Below, piece after piece: positions 8,050-18,233 of a stretch of DNA of 64,000 nt. A program made the position numbers and the translations under genes. The notes below the pieces were generated by a model that saw nothing but the letters and a program-made list of their open reading frames with translations, did not search any database and was not told the origin of the DNA. Within the stretch, counting starts at the first letter, position 1. Every line of letters begins with the position of its first letter. This stretch comes from Phycicoccus sp. M110.8 (GTDB lineage: Bacteria > Actinomycetota > Actinomycetes > Actinomycetales > Dermatophilaceae): assembly GCF_032464895.1 (NCBI RefSeq), contig NZ_JAWDIC010000002.1:186001-250000 (forward strand), written 5' to 3'.

Positions 8050-8633
8050 GCCGGCTCCGCGGCGGCGTCGTCGCAGCCGGGGTGGGCGCCGTGCTGCTGC
8101 TCGGGTATGCCGGGCACGCACTCTCCGGGGCGGCGCCCGCCACCGCCGCGGTAGGGTCCGCGGCGCAGCCGACCCGCCCCGCCATGGACCGGCTGGTCCT
8201 GGTCAGCGGCCGGGACGACCACGGGCTGGTCGAGCTGGCGTCGGTCCCCCTGACCGACCGTGCCGGCCGCGGCGCGGTCGTGGGCACGGTCCCGGACGGC
8301 ACGCTGGCCCGGCCGACCCGGGTGCTCGGCACCCAGGTGGAGGTCACGAGCCTCGACAGGACGGGCGTCACCGGCTGGGTCGACGACTACCGGCTGCGTG
8401 GTGAGCTCCGGGCGGCCGGGGCGGGCGATCCGTGCACCGGTGACCAGGTCGTCGCCACGCGCGTCGCCGGGTCGCGGGTGCTCGTGCACGCCCTGGACGG
8501 GAGCCGGCCCCGGTGGGTGGCCCGCTCGGCGCTGGCCGAGGTGGTCTCGGCGGCCACGTGTGCGGGCGGACCCGCCGGGTCCGACCACGGCTCGCCCGGG
8601 TCCGACCACGGCTCGCCGGGGCACCGCCACTAG
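8046..8633 (+). CDS. Hypothetical exported or membrane-anchored protein
   Basis: A 195-residue protein I do not recognise. It starts with GTG inside the stop of the preceding gene (GTGA overlap), so it is co-translated with the metallo-beta-lactamase/lamin-tail protein. Residues 1-35 form a hydrophobic signal or anchor (GGVVAAGVGAVLLLGYAGHA). The remainder has a short repeated layout, with VPLTDRAGRGAVVGTVPDGT and VEVTSLDRTGVTGWVDDYRL, that is reminiscent of SH3-like cell-wall binding modules. There are two cysteines, one each in GDPCTGDQ and AATCAGG. The C-terminus carries two copies of GSDHGSP and ends in His residues, possibly metal binding. Role as a partner of the upstream hydrolase is inferred from coupling only. 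Confidence 0.6.
   Translation: MSRLRGGVVAAGVGAVLLLGYAGHALSGAAPATAAVGSAAQPTRPAMDRLVLVSGRDDHGLVELASVPLTDRAGRGAVVGTVPDGTLARPTRVLGTQVEVTSLDRTGVTGWVDDYRLRGELRAAGAGDPCTGDQVVATRVAGSRVLVHALDGSRPRWVARSALAEVVSAATCAGGPAGSDHGSPGSDHGSPGHRH
8577..8618 (+). repeat. 21-bp tandem duplication in the 3' end of the exported-protein gene
   Basis: Two copies (20 of 21 bases identical) of a unit beginning gggtccgaccacggctcgcc. They encode the duplicated GSDHGSP tail. Confidence 0.85.
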
Positions 8634-8664
8634 GCGGGCTGCAGCCGGCACCAGCACGCACGGC

Positions 8665-8700
8665 CAGGAGCCGGGGGCGCCGTACCGCCCCCGGCTCCTG
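8665..8700. terminator. Bidirectional hairpin terminator
   Basis: A perfect 15-bp stem (left arm 8665-8679, right arm 8686-8700) with a six-base ccgtac loop. It sits between the stop codons of two convergent genes, so it can serve both strands. It lacks a T-tract, as is common in actinobacteria. Confidence 0.85.
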
Positions 8701-8718
8701 CTGCGCGACGGCCCCGGC

Positions 8719-10566
8719 TCAGCCGGTCGTGGCCGCCCCGTAGATGTCCTGGTCGAGACCGCCCGCGTTGGGGCAGGTGTCGGCCGACCAGGTGCCCGAG
8801 GCGTCCTGCGTGCGGCACTGCAGCACGTCGAAGCCCGTACCTCCCGCGTACCGCGGGTCGTCGCCACCGGCGACCTGACGCGTGTCGGTCCAGGTGTTGT
8901 AGGCGTTGGCGCCCACGGACGACACGTAGTTGTAGTCGCCGTGGAAGGGCACGCGCCGGTCACCGAACATCTCGTAGTTCGGCATCTGGCTGGTCGTGCT
9001 CAGCCGCGTCACCGACCAGGTGGCGCCACCGTCGCGCGATGACGCGGCATACGTGTCCAGACCGGGTGTGGCGGCGGCGAAGCCCGCGGAGTCGCGGACG
9101 GCGCCGTTGTTCCCGGGCGGGTACTGGACGCTGTAGGCGGGGTCGTTGCGGCTGTCGTGCCAGACCGCGTGCAGCACTCCCCCGTCGGCGTTGACGTCGG
9201 GGAAGAGCTGGTGGCCGGTCGGCGTGGGTGCCAGGCGTGCCGGCGTGGACCAGTGGCCGTTGTCGAGGACGGAGAAGTAGATCGCGCCCTGCCCGACCCG
9301 CAGCGTCGACCCGGCCGGGTCGGCGGTGTTGTAGGTCGTGGCCGACGGCACCTCGGACCCGGGGACCGTGGCGTCGTAGACGAGGTAGACCCGCTGGTCG
9401 GCAGCCTTGGGGTCGGCCGTGATCCGCGGCTGGCTGTCGTGCCGGAAGAACACGAAGCCGCTCGTGCACGCGAACGGGCCCGAGCCGCAGTCACGGCTGT
9501 CGCCGACCGACGCCTCGCCGGCCTCGGCGGCCGGCCCGTCGGCGTGCTGGTAGGCCTGCTCGTGCGCAGCGGCCGCTGCGGTCGGGTTGCCCGCGGTGTC
9601 GGCTGCGTCGAACGGCTCGAACGGCGTCGCGACCTGGGGCTTGCCGAAGGTGGCGCCGCCGTCGGTCGAGACGACGTACGCGACCGCGTTCTCCTGGTGC
9701 CCGCGAGAGCTGTCGAACTGCCGGTAGGCGATGTACACCGTGCCGTTGCTCGTCACCGCGATGTCGGCGAACTGGACGTTCTTCGACCCGACAGACAGCT
9801 TGGCCGGCTGGGTGAAGGTGGCGCCGTGGTCGGTGCTGCGCGTGAAGTAGATGGCGTTGTTGCCGTTGATCCCCTGGAAGAGCGACCACGCGGCGTAGAC
9901 GTTCCCGTTGTGGGGCGAGGAGACGCCGCGGTCGACCTCGATGGAGGTCTTGTCGTTGAACCGGCCGTTGAGCGCGGGGCCGGCCTTGCCGACGATGACG
10001 GTGCGCACGTAGTGGGTGGCGTCCTGGTCGTACGTGGCGACCCACACCGAGCCGTTCTGCGGCGAGACGCGGTTGAACGCGTTGCCCATGTAGAACAACC
10101 GGCCCGAGGTGTCCCAGGCCTGCACCGGGTCACCGGCGTTGGTGATGCCCTGCTGCTGCAGCGGGCTCGCCTTCCCCTCGGGCGACTGGTCGGTCGGGTA
10201 GCCGGGCAGCAGGCTGTCGGTCCACGTGCGACCCGAGTCGGTGCTGCGGTAGAAGCCGGCCCACGTGCCACCGGCGAGCTCGACGGTGCAGTAGTCGTTG
10301 GACCCGGCCACGACCACGTCCGTCATGCGCGCGTCGATGGCGGTCGAGGGCTCGTTCTGCTGGCGCCGGTTGGCGCCGCAGGCTGTGATGGCGTCGCCGG
10401 GTGTGGGGACCCGGCCGTTCGCCTTGACGTATGCCGCGTCGACCGTGACGGGCACGTCCGTGACCGTCACGGTGGACGCCGAGGCCGCCAGGAACGACGA
10501 CGCCCCGGCGAGGGCGGCGACCGTCAGCCCTGCGGCGGCGGCTGCTCGGGTGCGGTGGTGGCGCAT
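8719..10566 (-). CDS. Secreted BNR/Asp-box repeat protein (sialidase-like propeller)
   Basis: A 615-residue secreted protein. The ATG chosen is preceded by GGAAGGGAGAG and opens a clear signal peptide (MRHHRTRAAAAAGLTVAALA, cleaved after about residue 30). The mature part contains several Asp-box motifs of the S-x-D-x-G-x-T-W type: STDSGRTW, STDHGATF, STDGGATF and SRDGGATW. These mark a sialidase-type beta-propeller. Pairs of Cys residues near ITACG, RDCGSG and FACTSG suggest disulfides. I cannot identify the Arg triad or the nucleophilic Tyr of true sialidases with confidence, so enzymatic activity is uncertain; many such proteins are uncharacterised exo-alpha-sialidase-like binders. It is convergent with the hydrolase pair and divergent from the cytochrome module. 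Confidence 0.8.
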   Translation of the reverse strand: MRHHRTRAAAAAGLTVAALAGASSFLAASASTVTVTDVPVTVDAAYVKANGRVPTPGDAITACGANRRQQNEPSTAIDARMTDVVVAGSNDYCTVELAGGTWAGFYRSTDSGRTWTDSLLPGYPTDQSPEGKASPLQQQGITNAGDPVQAWDTSGRLFYMGNAFNRVSPQNGSVWVATYDQDATHYVRTVIVGKAGPALNGRFNDKTSIEVDRGVSSPHNGNVYAAWSLFQGINGNNAIYFTRSTDHGATFTQPAKLSVGSKNVQFADIAVTSNGTVYIAYRQFDSSRGHQENAVAYVVSTDGGATFGKPQVATPFEPFDAADTAGNPTAAAAAHEQAYQHADGPAAEAGEASVGDSRDCGSGPFACTSGFVFFRHDSQPRITADPKAADQRVYLVYDATVPGSEVPSATTYNTADPAGSTLRVGQGAIYFSVLDNGHWSTPARLAPTPTGHQLFPDVNADGGVLHAVWHDSRNDPAYSVQYPPGNNGAVRDSAGFAAATPGLDTYAASSRDGGATWSVTRLSTTSQMPNYEMFGDRRVPFHGDYNYVSSVGANAYNTWTDTRQVAGGDDPRYAGGTGFDVLQCRTQDASGTWSADTCPNAGGLDQDIYGAATTG

Positions 10567-10913
10567 GCGCCTCTCCCTTCCGCGCGAGGTGCGCGGCCCT
10601 GCGCCCCCCTTGGTGTGGTGGCGCGTCCGGAAGCGACCGACGGTTGCGGCCGCCATCGTCAGATCGACGGCTCGCGCGCGGGAGGGGTACGGCCCTGCGG
10701 GTGCGTGGGCAAGCGGTCCGGCGGGCCCACCCTGCCACCGGGTCCCGGGCGGCACAACCCCCATACGAGGACGAAACCGCAGGTCAGCCGCGGACGAGCG
10801 GACGGGCCCTTGGTCCCTGTTCTGCGTCACAGCGGTGCCCCACCGTTGGCGCAGAAGGGGCGAGCCGGTCGAGGGCGTGCGGCCCCGGGCGCTCGCCAGG
10901 AAAGGAGCGCCCC
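10567..10913. other. 347-bp divergent intergenic region
   Basis: This gap separates the secreted BNR-repeat gene from the cytochrome b module. It must contain both promoters, but I see no convincing -10/-35 pair, operator palindrome or RNA gene. The only clear signals are the ribosome binding sites at each end: GGAAGGGAGAG on the minus strand and aaaggag on the plus strand. Confidence 0.5.
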
Positions 10914-11192
10914 ATGGTCTACCTCGTCCCGGCCGGCTCCGGAGCGGGCACCTACCTCGACTGGGGAGTGGTGCACCTGTCGCTGACCAACGCCGTGATC
11001 ATCGTCCTGATGCTCGTGCTGTTCGCGGCAGCCCTGCTGCTGCCCTTCCCCGGTGCGACTGCACGCAGCCACGACACGAGCGCGGGCGTGCGCAGCGCGC
11101 CGCCAACGGCGTCGCCGGGCTCGACGGGGCCCGGCTCGACGGCACCCGCGGCGCCGGGCTCCCCCGACGAGGGGACGGAGGCACGGCGATGA
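10914..11192 (+). CDS. Small single-pass membrane protein, first gene of the cytochrome b module
   Basis: A 92-residue protein with a good aaaggag ribosome site. One transmembrane helix (about residues 23-44, NAVIIVLMLVLFAAALLLPF) is followed by a Ser/Pro/Thr/Gly-rich low-complexity tail of about 45 residues. I do not recognise the family. Its stop overlaps the ATG of the cytochrome b gene (ATGA), so it is very probably a small subunit or assembly partner of that protein. Confidence 0.7.
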   Translation: MVYLVPAGSGAGTYLDWGVVHLSLTNAVIIVLMLVLFAAALLLPFPGATARSHDTSAGVRSAPPTASPGSTGPGSTAPAAPGSPDEGTEARR

Positions 11193-11842
11193 GCTCCTCG
11201 ACCAGCTGGACCGTGTGGCTGCGCGAGCGCGTCAGCCGGACCGTGCCGCCGGGCCAGGTCCTCCCTGACCGCCAGCCGGCCTACGTCGCCTCGTGGATCT
11301 ACGTCTTCGGTGTCCTCACCCTCGCCTCGCTGGTGGTGGTCGTGCTCACCGGCATGGGGCTCAGCATCGGGGGCGTCGGGTGGTGGCACACCTCGACCCT
11401 CGGTCGCTACGTCAACAGCCTGCACCTGTGGTCGGTCGAGCTCTTCTTCGTCGTCATGGTGATCCACCTGTGGGGCAAGTTCTGGATGGCCGCCTGGCGC
11501 GGTGGCCGCGCCCTGACCTGGATCACCGGGGTCGTGGCGTTCCTGGCCTCGATCGGCACGGCCTTCACCGGCTATCTCGTCCAGACCAACTTCGACAGCC
11601 AGTGGATCAGCACGCAGGCCAAGGACGGCCTCAACTCGGTCGGCATCGGCGCCTTCTTCAACGTCCTCGACACCGGACAGATGATCCTGTTCCACGTCGT
11701 CCTGCTGCCGTTCGCGGTCGGCATCATCGCCGTCGCCCACGTCATCCTGGTCCGCCGTCACGGCGTCGTCCCGCCGATCGACGAGGTGCGCACCGGGACA
11801 GGGGCCATGTCCGAGACCGCGGCCGAGGAGGTGCGGCCATGA
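11189..11842 (+). CDS. Cytochrome b, N-terminal (b6-type) di-heme membrane protein
   Basis: A 217-residue protein homologous to cytochrome b6 / the N-terminal half of cytochrome b, with four transmembrane helices. Heme ligands are visible as H79 and H93 (spacing 14) in SLHLWSVELFFVVMVIHLWG, and H169 and H184 (spacing 15) in LFHVVLLPFAVGIIAVAHV. The 14/15 spacing is that of b6-type proteins. It should bind two b hemes and carry electrons across the membrane, probably from menaquinol. It is coupled by ATGA overlaps to a small membrane protein upstream and a two-helix protein downstream. No Rieske protein or cytochrome c gene is adjacent, so this is not the main bcc-aa3 supercomplex locus. Confidence 0.88.
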   Translation: MSSSTSWTVWLRERVSRTVPPGQVLPDRQPAYVASWIYVFGVLTLASLVVVVLTGMGLSIGGVGWWHTSTLGRYVNSLHLWSVELFFVVMVIHLWGKFWMAAWRGGRALTWITGVVAFLASIGTAFTGYLVQTNFDSQWISTQAKDGLNSVGIGAFFNVLDTGQMILFHVVLLPFAVGIIAVAHVILVRRHGVVPPIDEVRTGTGAMSETAAEEVRP

Positions 11843-12786
11843 CGACGCTCACGCGGCCGCGGGTGCAGCGGGTCACGCCGGACTCGCACGGCTTCCCCAC
11901 GCGGCCGTACGACCTCGTCAAGGAGTTCGTGCTGGCGCTGGCGGCCGTCGTCGTCCTCACGGCAGTGTTGGCCGCGGTCTTCGGGTCGCCCGACGAGAAG
12001 GCGCTCACCCTGCAGGACTGGGCCAAGGCCGCACCGAACGACGTCGTGGCGACCGCCGTCGCTGAGCTGTCCGGCGACTCCACGAGCGCCTCCTACGGAC
12101 CGCCCTACAACTCCGCCGCCACCGGCCAGACGCTGCTCGGCGTGCCGCTGCAGAAGTGGGCGGGCGTGCGCTACCCGGTCGACTCCGCGAACGACCTCGT
12201 CCTCACCCCGCTGCGGCGCTCCAACCCTGGCCCGGTGGTCGCCACGGCCCTGGGGGTCTGGTCGGTCGCGACGACGGCCCAGCGCGCCCAGTGGGCGACC
12301 ACGTACGAGGCGGCACTCGGCAAGGCGGACGGCAACCCCGCCAAGGTGGCGGCCGGGCAGTACGGCCCGGTGCCGGCGATCGCGAACGGCTTCGAGCGGC
12401 TCGCCGCGTCGGGCGGCCTCGAGCAGCAGCTCGGCGGGAGCACCTTCTACCGCAGCGACCCCACCCGTCAGCTGCTCCTGCTGGCCGACGGGAGCCACCT
12501 CGAGGACCAGGCCCGCGCCCGCAGCCTGGGTGGCGACCAGTGGGGGATGATGAACGAGACCGGCAACTACCCCGGGCAGCCGTGGCTGTGGCTCTACACC
12601 TTCTGGTACCAGGTGCCGCCGTTCTCCACCTCTGACAACGCCGACGCGCTGGTGTGGGGGCTGATGATGGTGCTCACGCTCGGGCTGGTGCTCGTGCCCT
12701 TCATCCCCGGCCTGCGTGACCTGCCGCGCTGGATCCCGGTCCACCGGCTCATCTGGCGCGACTGGTACCGGCGTTCCGCCCGGTGA
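11839..12786 (+). CDS. Membrane-anchored partner of cytochrome b with large extracytoplasmic domain
   Basis: A 315-residue protein starting in an ATGA overlap with the cytochrome b gene. A cytoplasmic N-terminus leads to a transmembrane helix at about residues 27-47, then a domain of about 215 residues that should face outside, then a second helix (ALVWGLMMVLTLGLVLVPFI) and a basic C-terminal tail. The segment PWLWLYTFWYQVPPF before the last helix may be a quinone-site loop standing in for the PEWY region of subunit IV, but this is only a suggestion. There is no CxxCH heme c motif and no Rieske cluster motif. I do not recognise the outer domain. It probably forms one complex with the two upstream proteins. 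Confidence 0.72.
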   Translation: MTTLTRPRVQRVTPDSHGFPTRPYDLVKEFVLALAAVVVLTAVLAAVFGSPDEKALTLQDWAKAAPNDVVATAVAELSGDSTSASYGPPYNSAATGQTLLGVPLQKWAGVRYPVDSANDLVLTPLRRSNPGPVVATALGVWSVATTAQRAQWATTYEAALGKADGNPAKVAAGQYGPVPAIANGFERLAASGGLEQQLGGSTFYRSDPTRQLLLLADGSHLEDQARARSLGGDQWGMMNETGNYPGQPWLWLYTFWYQVPPFSTSDNADALVWGLMMVLTLGLVLVPFIPGLRDLPRWIPVHRLIWRDWYRRSAR

Positions 12787-12798
12787 CCTCCGGTTCGC

Positions 12799-12831
12799 GG
12801 GGGTGGCACGGCATGGCGCCGTGCCACCCCC
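12799..12831. terminator. Bidirectional hairpin terminator
   Basis: A perfect 14-bp stem (12799-12812 with 12818-12831) and a five-base atggc loop, placed between the convergent cytochrome module and lipase gene. Confidence 0.85.
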
Positions 12832-12840
12832 GCCCTGTGG

Positions 12841-14082
12841 TCACTTCAGCGACATCACCGGCTCGCCGGAGGACGTGAGCCCGGTCGAGCTGCGGGTGCA
12901 GGTACCCGACTTCGGGGTCCCGCCGTTGTACGCCTGGCGCAGGCAGCTGCGCAGCGCGAGCTCACCCCAGTAGTTGGGGTGCAGCGACTCCTGGACGTAG
13001 TAGTCGCTCGTCGCCGTGGAAACGGTCCGGATCTGGTTGACCCACTCCGTCTTGTCGACCGCGCCGGCCCCGGTCCAGCTGGACAGCCCCTCCTCCTCGA
13101 GCAGCCCGACCGTGTTCTCGCAGAGGCGCCGGCTGTTGAAGGCCGTCGCCAGCTCGAGCACCCGGGTGTTGGACAGCCCGGTCGCCGAGACGGCGTTCTT
13201 CACGCTGCTGTTGATCGTCGACAGCGCCGTGGAGTTGGCCCAGTCGGCGTCCTTGTTCCAGAAGCCGCACCCGCCGGTGTTCTGCCGCGTGTAGCCGCTC
13301 TGGGGGTACCGGATCCCGGAGCCGCCGGGCAGCGGCGACATGTAGTCCTGGACCATCAGCGTCCACTGCGAGTCGGCGTAGCCCGCGTTGCGCATCGCGG
13401 TCGCCACGTTGAGCAGGGCGTTCTTGATGGCCGTGGTCTGGGCGCTGACGTTGCTGCTGGTGAAGTTCGCCGTGACCGAGGAGTCGTCGTTGCAGTAGTT
13501 GGGCCACAGCGACGAGGACGTCAGGAAGTCCGAGACGCAGGACTGGACGATCGAGCCGAAGTTGAAGTCGTTGCCGCCGATGGAGACCGCGACCATCGTC
13601 ACGTTGTGGCTGCTGGCGTAGGCCTGGAGCATCGTCGCCTGGCCCTGGTTGCCCGCGCCGTTGTCGTAGAAGTCGAGCCCGGGCTTGAAGTAGCCGTTGG
13701 AGTCGGTGTACGTCGTCGTCTTGGCTCCCGAGCAGGCGAGGTTCATGCCGTTGACGCCACCACCGAGGTGGACCTCGGCCGCGTGGGAGCGGTGGCACCG
13801 CGGGATCGTCTCGGCGGTGTCGGACGCGTTGTCGTAGTAGGCGGTCGAGCCGAGCGCGTCGACGTACTGCGACCCGGTGTTGGTGTTGCCGGCCCAGCGG
13901 CCGGCCTCACCCGAGATGTACGAGTCGCCGACCGTGACGACCGTGGGTGTTCCGGCGCCGGGGCCGTCCGCGAGCGCCGGGGCCGGGAGGGCCACGACCA
14001 GGGTCGCGGCGGCCAGGGCGGCGCCGGCAGCCAGGGCGGCAGGGGTGCGCCTGCGGCGCCGGGTGGGGGATGAAGCAGGCAC
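12841..14082 (-). CDS. Secreted SGNH/GDSL-family esterase or lipase
   Basis: A 413-residue secreted hydrolase. The GTG start has GGAG five bases upstream and opens a signal peptide with an Arg-rich n-region ([10 protein letters not shown]) ending near PAPALA. Block I of the SGNH fold is [14 protein letters not shown] with the nucleophile S54, block III is [12 protein letters not shown], and block V is [14 protein letters not shown] carrying the catalytic His. Several Cys residues fit the disulfide-stabilised actinobacterial secreted lipases. It probably hydrolyses ester bonds in lipids or acylated carbohydrates outside the cell. It is convergent with the cytochrome module and divergent from the DUF255 gene. 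A nearby ATG four bases upstream is out of frame. Confidence 0.88.
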   Translation of the reverse strand: MPASSPTRRRRRTPAALAAGAALAAATLVVALPAPALADGPGAGTPTVVTVGDSYISGEAGRWAGNTNTGSQYVDALGSTAYYDNASDTAETIPRCHRSHAAEVHLGGGVNGMNLACSGAKTTTYTDSNGYFKPGLDFYDNGAGNQGQATMLQAYASSHNVTMVAVSIGGNDFNFGSIVQSCVSDFLTSSSLWPNYCNDDSSVTANFTSSNVSAQTTAIKNALLNVATAMRNAGYADSQWTLMVQDYMSPLPGGSGIRYPQSGYTRQNTGGCGFWNKDADWANSTALSTINSSVKNAVSATGLSNTRVLELATAFNSRRLCENTVGLLEEEGLSSWTGAGAVDKTEWVNQIRTVSTATSDYYVQESLHPNYWGELALRSCLRQAYNGGTPKSGTCTRSSTGLTSSGEPVMSLK

Positions 14083-14292
14083 TGCATCTCCGATCCGCCG
14101 GGTCGCGCCATTGCGACCCGGCTGTTGTGCGCCTGGCCCCGCGGCGGCGTGCGGACCGGTGCGTGTCCAGTTGACGACGCCCATGCAAGCGTGTTCCTGA
14201 CCCTCGGTAAGGCAAGCCGGGGTCAAGCATTGGTCTGGTTTCAGGCAAGGGGGCCGCCGACGTGCGGCACACCCCCGGCATACGGTGGGCGC
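14083..14292. promoter_or_regulatory. Divergent promoter region, lipase / DUF255 gene
   Basis: A 210-bp spacer between divergent genes. It contains a less GC-rich part around 14185-14245 (with gcaagc words at 14212 and 14226) where promoters are likely, and one CGGCATAC octamer ten bases before the plus-strand start. No specific operator was recognised. Confidence 0.35.
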
Positions 14293-16246
<1,954 letters not shown>

Positions 16247-16269
<23 letters not shown>

Positions 16270-16876
16270 CCTCCGCCGCCAGCCGGCCTGCGTCCCAGCC
16301 GGGGACCGCCCCGGGGCACGACAGCAGGTAGTCGGCCACCTGGTCGTCGTCGAGACCGTGCGCCTCGCGCAGCCCGTCGGCCATGGTGCGCAGGTAGGCC
16401 GGTGCAGGCGGGTTTCGTTGCACCGCAGCGGGATCCGGCGTGGTGAAGGTCAGGACCGGGTGTTCCTCGAGCTCACCCACGAGCAGGAGGGACTCGTAGC
16501 GCCCGGGCCCGACGTCGTGCCGCGCGTGCTCGAGCACCTGCGCGAGGTCGAGGTCGGTGCCGGGCTCGCGGTGCATCTCCTGCGCCGCCACGTCGGCGAA
16601 CTGCTGGTCGGTGACGAGGTAGGCCCGGGCCAGCGTGGTGCCGCCCGCACCTGCGTCGTAGAACGCGATCCCACCACCCCAGGTGGGCGACTCCCAGCCG
16701 AACAGGACGCTCCCCGGGAGGGTCATCGGCCGGTCGTCCGCGGGCGCGGCGCCGTTGCGGGCGCCGGGGTAGCTGCGCCGGGCCCCCTGGGGCCGGCCTC
16801 CCTGCACGTAGCAGAGGAAGCGGTCACGTCGGAGGTTGCTGCCGTAGCACGCGTACCAGACCTGCACGCGCTCCAC
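16247..16876 (-). CDS. Gamma-glutamylcyclotransferase-like protein
   Basis: A 209-residue protein beginning with the GGCT-superfamily motif WYACYGSNL, the substrate loop of gamma-glutamylcyclotransferases and BtrG-like enzymes. The middle has [20 protein letters not shown], consistent with the usual GGCT layout, followed by a C-terminal helical section of about 60 residues. Similar actinobacterial proteins are often mislabelled histone deacetylase. Candidate activity is cyclisation of a gamma-glutamyl amine, but the catalytic Glu cannot be confirmed by eye. The GTG start lies 15 bases after the ApbE stop, so it may be the last gene of the flavinylation operon. Confidence 0.72.
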
Positions 16877-16891
16877 CGTGCCACACGGTGC

Positions 16892-17677
16892 TCAGAGCAC
16901 GAGGTGCCGGTATGCCGGCTCGGCCAGCTCGAGCGCCCCGGCGCCGGCCACCGGGTCCACGAACAGTGCCGTGGCCCAGACGTCGGCCCACAGCAGGGTG
17001 GGACCCCACACCGTGGCCGACCCGGACCGCTCCACGGCTGCACCGGAGCGCGGGTCGAGGATGTGGGCGCCACGGGCTGCGGTGCCGGACGTCGCCAGCC
17101 CACCGCGGGTGAGCTCCACGGTCGCCGCGACGCGGCTGCGGTCGCGCGGGTCCTCGATCCCGATGCGCCACGAGGACGGAGCCGCGCCGTACCCGGCACC
17201 GGCGACCAGGTCGCCCCCGGCGCCCAGGCAGAACGAGATGCCGGGGACGTGCGCGAGGTGGGCGGCGGCCCCCTCGACCGCCCAGCCCTTGACCAGGCCG
17301 GTGGGGTCGTAGCCGCCGTCGGCGGTGTGCGCGCTGAAGAGCCCGCCGGTTCGCAGCTCGGCGACGGTGCACAGCTCGCGCACCTCCGCCAGCCACGGGT
17401 GGGCGTCACGCGGGTCCAGCTCGCCCCTCAGCGCCCGCGACAGCTCGCTGTCGGCGCGCCACGTGCTGAAGACCTCGTCCACCTTGCGCAGGTGGGCGAA
17501 GAGCTGCCCGACGGCGGCGTCGGCGGCCGGCGAGTCGACGTCCCCCCGCAGGTGGACGGAGACCGGCATACCCATGACCTGCTCGACGAAGGCGCGCCGT
17601 GGGGCGTCCGTGGTGCCGTCCGTGACGCCATCCGCGGTGCCGCCACCGCTCGGGGCCGGGGTCACGGCCGCCGTCAC
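16892..17677 (-). CDS. apbE: FAD:protein FMN transferase (ApbE)
   Basis: A 261-residue ApbE flavin transferase, which moves FMN from FAD onto a Thr of a partner protein. The family features are an EQVMGMPVSVHLRGD start, VFSTWRADSEL, PTGLVKGWAVEGAA, and the late SGTAARGAHILDPRSG and TLLWADVWATALFV motifs that bind FAD and Mg2+. No lipoprotein signal is evident, so it may act in the cytosol or be exported in an atypical way. It starts with GTG in a GTGA overlap with the FMN-binding gene, its presumed substrate. Context therefore strongly supports a dedicated flavinylation pair. Confidence 0.9.
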   Translation of the reverse strand: MTAAVTPAPSGGGTADGVTDGTTDAPRRAFVEQVMGMPVSVHLRGDVDSPAADAAVGQLFAHLRKVDEVFSTWRADSELSRALRGELDPRDAHPWLAEVRELCTVAELRTGGLFSAHTADGGYDPTGLVKGWAVEGAAAHLAHVPGISFCLGAGGDLVAGAGYGAAPSSWRIGIEDPRDRSRVAATVELTRGGLATSGTAARGAHILDPRSGAAVERSGSATVWGPTLLWADVWATALFVDPVAGAGALELAEPAYRHLVL

Positions 17678-18225
17678 AGGTGCGCCTGGTCGATCGCCGA
17701 CTGCAGCGACTGCAGGTAGCCGTCGGAGGTGACCGTCGCCCCGGAGACCATGTCGATGTTGGCGCTCTGTGCCTGCACGGCCTCCTGGTTGAGGACGGGC
17801 AGCGCGTAGGAGTTGATCTCGACGTCGCGGCCGTTGTTGTTCGGGTAGACGATCGCCTCGGCGTTGGTGATCTTGCCGCCCTGGACCGTGATCCGGACCT
17901 GGACCGGACCCCAGCGCGTCTGCGCGGTGTCGCCGTCGTAGGTCTTGGTCGCCGAGGAGCTGCTCGACCCGCTGGAGGACGAGCTCGACGAGCCGGAGCT
18001 CCCTGAGGAGGAGCCGGAGCTCCCGCTCGACCCGGACGTGCCGCTGGAGCCGGAGCCGGTCGGGCTGCTGCTCGAGCCGGAGCTGCCCGAGCTGCCGGAG
18101 GCCGACCCCGACTGGGCCACCACGGGGGCGGCGAGCGAGGTCCCGGCGCCGGTCGAGGTGTGATAGCTGAACAGCAGGACGAGGGTGGTGAGGGTGGACA
18201 GTCCCCACAGGGTGATGCGTCGCAC
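17674..18225 (-). CDS. Exported FMN-binding-domain protein with Ser/Gly linker
   Basis: A 183-residue protein. The GTG start has an AGGAG site seven bases upstream and opens an N-terminal helix (ITLWGLSTLTTLVLLFSYHT) that is a signal or anchor. A low-complexity Ser/Gly linker of about 60 residues follows. The C-terminal ~90 residues are an FMN-binding domain with VQVRITVQGGKITNAEAIVY and the flavinylation motif DMVSGATVTSDGY, where T164 is the predicted FMN acceptor. It lies between a membrane oxidoreductase gene and apbE, so it should shuttle electrons on the outer face of the membrane. The acceptor is unknown. Confidence 0.9.
   Translation of the reverse strand: MRRITLWGLSTLTTLVLLFSYHTSTGAGTSLAAPVVAQSGSASGSSGSSGSSSSPTGSGSSGTSGSSGSSGSSSGSSGSSSSSSSGSSSSSATKTYDGDTAQTRWGPVQVRITVQGGKITNAEAIVYPNNNGRDVEINSYALPVLNQEAVQAQSANIDMVSGATVTSDGYLQSLQSAIDQAHL
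17950..18110 (-). repeat. Low-complexity Ser/Gly-coding tract
   Basis: Degenerate repeats of Ser and Gly codons encode the linker between the membrane anchor and the FMN domain. Copy changes in units of three bases would alter reach rather than frame. Confidence 0.75.
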
Positions 18226-18233
18226 GGGTGCTC

